Positions 61,195 through 64,000 of a stretch of 64,000 nucleotides of DNA are shown here, piece by piece. Positions within the stretch are counted from its first letter, which is position 1, and each line of letters starts with the position of its first letter. The stretch is taken from contig NZ_JAMZEC010000001.1 of NCBI RefSeq assembly GCF_024172185.1, forward strand, positions 620,001 to 684,000. The letters are read 5' to 3'. The notes below the pieces were generated by a model that had not been told where the DNA came from, made no database searches, and saw nothing but the letters and a program-made list of their open reading frames with translations. Origin of the DNA: Nonomuraea roseoviolacea subsp. carminata. GTDB taxonomy: Bacteria; Actinomycetota; Actinomycetes; Streptosporangiales; Streptosporangiaceae. The position numbers and the translations under genes are program-made.

Positions 61195-61225
61195 ATTCTG
61201 TGACCTCAACCACAGTTGAGGTCAA
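61195..61225 (-). promoter_or_regulatory. MerR/SoxR-type promoter with overlapping palindrome
   Basis: On the minus strand, TTGACC (-35) and CAGAAT (-10) are 19 bp apart, the over-long spacer of MerR-activated promoters. The spacer region holds a perfect palindrome TGACCTCAAC-CACA-GTTGAGGTCA (61201-61224). The -35 box abuts the stop codon of the upstream APH-like gene. No MerR gene is adjacent, so the regulator is encoded elsewhere. Confidence 0.8.
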
Positions 61226-62140
61226 TCACGGGCGATCGTCGTCCGGCCGGTACGGGGCCAGGCCGGCCTCCACGGCGGAGGCGTCGCCCTCCCGCAGGCC
61301 GTACACGGCCTCCTGGAGCGCGAACGTGGCCGCGTAGGCGTCCGCGCGGGCGGCGAGGCCGGGGAACGCCTCGGCCAGCCGCGCCCGGGTGGCGGGACCG
61401 ACCGAGACCGACAGGGCGGCGAGGTCCACCGCGGGATCGCCGGGGCCGGCGGCCTCCCAGTCGAGCACACCCGCCACCCGGGCCGCGCCAGGGGCGCCCG
61501 CGATCAGGACGTTGGCGCCGCCGAGGTCCCCGTGGACGAAACCGGCGGGCGCCGACTCTGCCGTCCGCAGCGCCCGCGTGGCGTCGGCCAGGGCCCGGCG
61601 GCCCTGCCCCGGCGCCAGGAGCGGCACCACGAGCCGCCGCACGTCGTCGGCCAGCTCGCGCCACTCCTCCCGCCACACGTCGTCAGCCGGCGCGCGCCAC
61701 TCCCCCCGCCACACGTCGTCAGCCGGCGTCCGCCGCTCCTCTCGCCACACGTCGTCGGCCGGCTCGCCCCGCTCCTCCCGCCGGTCGGGCCCGGCGGCGC
61801 GGCCGAGCGGGACCGAGGCGAGCCGCTCCAGCAGGCCGGTCAGCGCGGCGGGGTCCGGCTCCCGCCCCGGCGCCAGCGGCTCCCCGTGGACGAGCCGCAT
61901 GACCAGGCAGTCGTCGCGCACCTCCACCACCTCGGGCGCCGGGACGCCGTGCGCGCGCACCAGCCTCATCCGCTCGGCCAGCGACGCGAGGGCGCCGGCG
62001 CCGGCCGGGCGGCGCGGGAAGCGCCACGCCAGGCCGGTCGCGTCGTCCAGCACCACGTCCGCGGACTCCCCCGCGCGAAGCCGCAGGCTCTCCGCCGGGC
62101 TGCCGACCGTGCGGGCGTACCGGTCCAGGGGCGAGATCAC
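61226..62140 (-). CDS. Aminoglycoside phosphotransferase-like kinase with repeat insert
   Basis: A 304-residue APH/choline-kinase-fold protein. The catalytic loop is FVHGDLGGANVLI (HGDxxxxN) and the metal motif VLDWEAAGPGDPAVDLA; both are intact. Between the N-lobe hinge (MRLVHGEPLAP) and the C-lobe is an insert of four 12-residue repeats of PADDVWREEWRx type. Such genes may phosphorylate antibiotics or metabolites; substrate unknown. GTG start at 62140, 8 bp from the target repeat of an IS element that separates it from its former upstream neighbour. Confidence 0.87.
   Translation of the reverse strand: MISPLDRYARTVGSPAESLRLRAGESADVVLDDATGLAWRFPRRPAGAGALASLAERMRLVRAHGVPAPEVVEVRDDCLVMRLVHGEPLAPGREPDPAALTGLLERLASVPLGRAAGPDRREERGEPADDVWREERRTPADDVWRGEWRAPADDVWREEWRELADDVRRLVVPLLAPGQGRRALADATRALRTAESAPAGFVHGDLGGANVLIAGAPGAARVAGVLDWEAAGPGDPAVDLAALSVSVGPATRARLAEAFPGLAARADAYAATFALQEAVYGLREGDASAVEAGLAPYRPDDDRP
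61636..61779. repeat. 36-bp tandem repeat, four units, in APH-like gene
   Basis: Four exact-period 36-bp units (each with gccacacgtcgtcagccggc or a near copy) encode (P/L)ADDVWREEWRx. The period is a multiple of three and the frame is kept. Units 2 and 3 are the closest. Confidence 0.92.
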
Positions 62141-62148
62141 GCACCGAG

Positions 62149-62154
62149 GCTAGC
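62149..62154. repeat. Left target-site duplication of IS element
   Basis: GCTAGC immediately before the left IS end (TGTATTGACC), matching GCTAGC after the right end. Confidence 0.85.
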
Positions 62155-63205
62155 TGTATTGACCACGAGCGTTGTTAACAGTGGGGTCTTGATCAAAGGA
62201 GAGGCCTCCGGTGTGGTGTAGGTGTCGAATCTTCACCGCGCGGAGGCCTCGTGTCCCACCGTAACGCCCGGCTGACCATTCATGGCCGGCGTCTGCTCGT
62301 TGAACGCGTCCTGTCCGGCAGGCCGGTCGCGCATGTGGCCGCTGAAATGGGCATCTCCCGGCCCACCGCCCACAAATGGATACGTCGATGGCGCGAACAG
62401 GGCGAGGCGGGCCTGCACGACCGTCCCAGCCGGCCCCACACCACGCCGCACCGCACCCCCGCCCACATGGAGCGTCAGGTATGCCGGCTGCGTACCAGCC
62501 GTAAGCTCGGTCCGGCCCGTATCGGGCCCATCCTCGGGCTGGCGACCTCCACCGTGCATCGGATCCTCACCAGACATCGCCTGCACCGGCTGGCATGGCT
62601 GGACCGGCCCACCGGCCAGCTGATCCGCCGCTACGAACGCGATCGCCCCGGCGAGCTCGTGCACGTGGACGTCAAGAAGATCGGCCGCATCCCCGACGGC
62701 GGCGGCTGGCGCATCCACGGCCGCGACCAACGCAGCCACCACCCCAGCCGCACCGTCGGCTACGACTACATCCACTCGGCCGTCGACGACCACACCCGCA
62801 TCGCCTACAGCGAGATCCACCCTGACGAGAAGGCCACCACCTGCGCCGCCTTCCTACGCCGCGCCACCACCTACTTCGCCGGCCTGGGCATCCCCACGAT
62901 CGAACGCGTGCTGACCGACAACGCCCTGGCCTACCGCCGCAGCACCACCTGGCGCCAAGCCCTGGCCGACATCGGAGCGACCGGCAAACGCACCCGCGCC
63001 TACCGGCCCCAGACCAACGGCAAGGTCGAACGCTTCAACCGCACCCTGCTGGAGGAATGGGCCTACATCCGCCCCTACGCCAGCAACGACGAACGCACCG
63101 CCGCTCTGCAAGACTTCCTGCACACCTACAATCACCACCGCTGCCACACCGCTCTCGGAGGCCGACCCCCGATCACTCGCGTCAACAACGCTGCGGGTCA
63201 ATACA
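62155..63205 (+). mobile_element. IS481-family insertion sequence, complete (1051 bp)
   Basis: The ends are imperfect inverted repeats of about 25 bp: left TGTATTGACCACGAGCGTTG and right (reverse complement) TGTATTGACCCGCAGCGTTG, both beginning TGT. A 6-bp GCTAGC duplication flanks it. It encodes one transposase. Intact ends, an intact DDE gene and an unaltered target repeat point to a recent insertion. It sits precisely between two minus-strand genes that were once neighbours. Confidence 0.93.
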
Positions 63206-63210
63206 GCTAG
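62251..63210 (+). CDS. IS481-family DDE transposase
   Basis: A 319-residue transposase with N-terminal helix-turn-helix regions (RPVAHVAAEMGISRPTAHKWIRRW) and an rve/DDE core: Asp in ELVHVDVKKIG, Asp in VLTDNALAY and Glu in KVERFNRTLLEEW. GTG start after an aggcctc leader. The frame reads out of the IS: the last codons are TAC-A|GC-TAG, so the stop codon TAG comes from the flanking GCTAGC target repeat. Full length for the family. Confidence 0.95.
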   Translation: MSHRNARLTIHGRRLLVERVLSGRPVAHVAAEMGISRPTAHKWIRRWREQGEAGLHDRPSRPHTTPHRTPAHMERQVCRLRTSRKLGPARIGPILGLATSTVHRILTRHRLHRLAWLDRPTGQLIRRYERDRPGELVHVDVKKIGRIPDGGGWRIHGRDQRSHHPSRTVGYDYIHSAVDDHTRIAYSEIHPDEKATTCAAFLRRATTYFAGLGIPTIERVLTDNALAYRRSTTWRQALADIGATGKRTRAYRPQTNGKVERFNRTLLEEWAYIRPYASNDERTAALQDFLHTYNHHRCHTALGGRPPITRVNNAAGQYS

Positions 63211-63211
63211 C
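63206..63211. repeat. Right target-site duplication of IS element
   Basis: GCTAGC directly after the right IS end (CAATACA). It contains the stop codon of the transposase on the plus strand and of the next gene on the minus strand (CTAG read both ways). Confidence 0.85.
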
Positions 63212-64000
63212 GGCGCGAGCGGATGCCGGTGAGGCGGCGCAGCACGTCCCACCAGAACGGCGCGCCGAACAGCAGCGCCACGTACGTCATGAGGTAGCCG
63301 GGCCAGTGGCTGAGCGTGGTGAGCCGGTCCCACCAGGTGGCGCCGTTCCAGTGGACGGCCGGGTCGCCGTCCTCGGGGATCGACAGGCTCACGAGAGCGT
63401 GGTCGAAGACCTTGACCAGGGCGGGCTGGCTGAGGGTGTCGGTGATGCAGGGCACCGGGTTGGCGTTCTCGCAGCGGGCCTTGAGCTCGCCGTAGGCGTC
63501 GGGCCCGGACTCGGCCACGGCCGTCACGGAGGCGCGGAAGGCGTTGTCGCGCAGCAGCGTCTTGGCGTACTCCAGCCCGTCCATGGTGAACACCAGCGTC
63601 ACCACCAGGCCGAGCGCGGCCACGACCCACTTGACGTAGCGCCGGTACAGCATCGACAGGCGCTGCATCTCGCCGTCGAACCACGTCTCGACCCCGGCCC
63701 GGAAGCGTTCCATGTCGCGCTGCGCGCTCTCCCACACACCCAGGAGGTGGCCGTGCAGGGGGCTGCCCATGGCCTTGAGCTTGGCCAGCAGCCCCTCGAC
63801 GCCGCCGTCCTCGGCCGCCGCGAGCTCCATCATCGCGGTGGCGAACCGGCCCGGCGGCAGGTTGGCGATGCTGGTGCGGCCCTGCTTGGGGTGGTCGATC
63901 TCGCGGACCCGCTGGTAGAGGAGGTTGATCATGGCGTCCTCGGCCTTGGTCTCCTTGGCGGGCAGCTCGCCGGCCTCGGGCGGCGCGGGCTGGTCGCTGT
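63207..64000 (-). CDS. Two-helix membrane protein (5' end outside window)
   Basis: The open frame runs past base 64000; the first internal Met (63932, MINLLYQRVREID) is unlikely to be the start because the frame upstream (PEAGELPAKETKAED) looks coding. At least 264 residues. Features: a soluble N-terminal part (GRTSIANLPPGRFATAMMELAAAEDGG), a helix (VKWVVAALGLVVTLVFTM), a loop with two cysteines (RCENANPVPCITD) and a C-terminal helix (GYLMTYVALLFGAPFWWDVL). Ends RSRR-TAG, its stop lying in the IS target repeat. Function unknown. Before the IS insertion it was 9 bp upstream of the APH-like gene in one operon. Confidence 0.8.
   Translation of the reverse strand, partial: SDQPAPPEAGELPAKETKAEDAMINLLYQRVREIDHPKQGRTSIANLPPGRFATAMMELAAAEDGGVEGLLAKLKAMGSPLHGHLLGVWESAQRDMERFRAGVETWFDGEMQRLSMLYRRYVKWVVAALGLVVTLVFTMDGLEYAKTLLRDNAFRASVTAVAESGPDAYGELKARCENANPVPCITDTLSQPALVKVFDHALVSLSIPEDGDPAVHWNGATWWDRLTTLSHWPGYLMTYVALLFGAPFWWDVLRRLTGIRSRR

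Noticed and set aside
61636..61779. CRISPR array
   Set aside because: Four contiguous 36-bp units without spacers, in frame in a kinase gene.
1..64000. tRNA, rRNA or prophage genes
   Set aside because: No cloverleaf-like CCA-end structures, rRNA segments or phage structural genes were seen; the only mobile element is the IS481 copy.

Overview
The window is high-GC actinobacterial chromosome. Many GTG starts, ATGA stop/start overlaps, the qcrCAB and ctaCDEF respiratory genes, a GlnR-type operator before glnA, and the actinobacterial families DUF3043, DUF4191 and PspAA/PspAB all point that way. The mix fits Streptosporangiales (Nonomuraea-like), but that placement is inferred from gene content only. 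Most of the window is core chromosome; accessory material is concentrated after about 48 kb and especially after 52 kb.

Layout. 1-5.3 kb (minus): a cut-off proline-rich membrane protein and two receptor Ser/Thr kinases, all carrying the same kind of two-cysteine extracellular module. 5.4-7.5 kb (plus): a DEDDh exonuclease/GIY-YIG protein and an AsnC-type ligand-binding protein. 8-18.3 kb: cytochrome bcc/aa3 genes in two minus-strand blocks (ctaE-qcrC-qcrA-qcrB and ctaC-ctaD-ctaF), separated by a plus-strand degenerate receiver protein and trpD and by a lipoprotein L,D-transpeptidase. 18.5-23.3 kb: cysteine desulfurase, TusA-like protein, CBS protein, PfkB sugar kinase, A-type Fe-S carrier and nadA (with an operator-like palindrome). 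23.3-28.6 kb (minus): SIMPL protein, a DUF998/hydrolase-like fusion, and the pspA-pspAA-htpX-pspAB envelope-stress operon. 28.7-37.4 kb: DUF3043, a membrane SUKH-like protein, aldo/keto reductase, cobU, an ABC ATPase, cobS, and a GntR(YtrA)-DUF1648-CPBP operon. 37.5-48.4 kb (plus): pepA, lpdA, sucB, an epimerase, an S51 peptidase, lipB, an M48-like pseudoprotease, lipA, DUF4191 and a methyltransferase. lpdA, sucB, lipB and lipA together make and use lipoyl groups.

48.4-52 kb: a TetR-regulated TIM-barrel protein, an RDD protein and glnA. 52-60.2 kb holds the most interesting locus: a 1285-residue TPR-CHAT (caspase-like) protein followed 13 nt later by a membrane-anchored multi-AAA protein joining an FtsH-like ATPase (with Walker B Glu changed to Gln) to a ClpX-like ATPase. 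Divergent to it is a pair encoding a small cysteine-motif protein and a three-TM membrane protein. This looks like a protease-based conflict or cell-death module. 60.2-64 kb: an NmrA-like oxidoreductase behind a MerR/SoxR-type promoter, an APH-like kinase with internal 36-bp repeats, and a complete IS481-family element inserted exactly at the TAG stop codon of the neighbouring gene; the same target duplication supplies the transposase stop codon.
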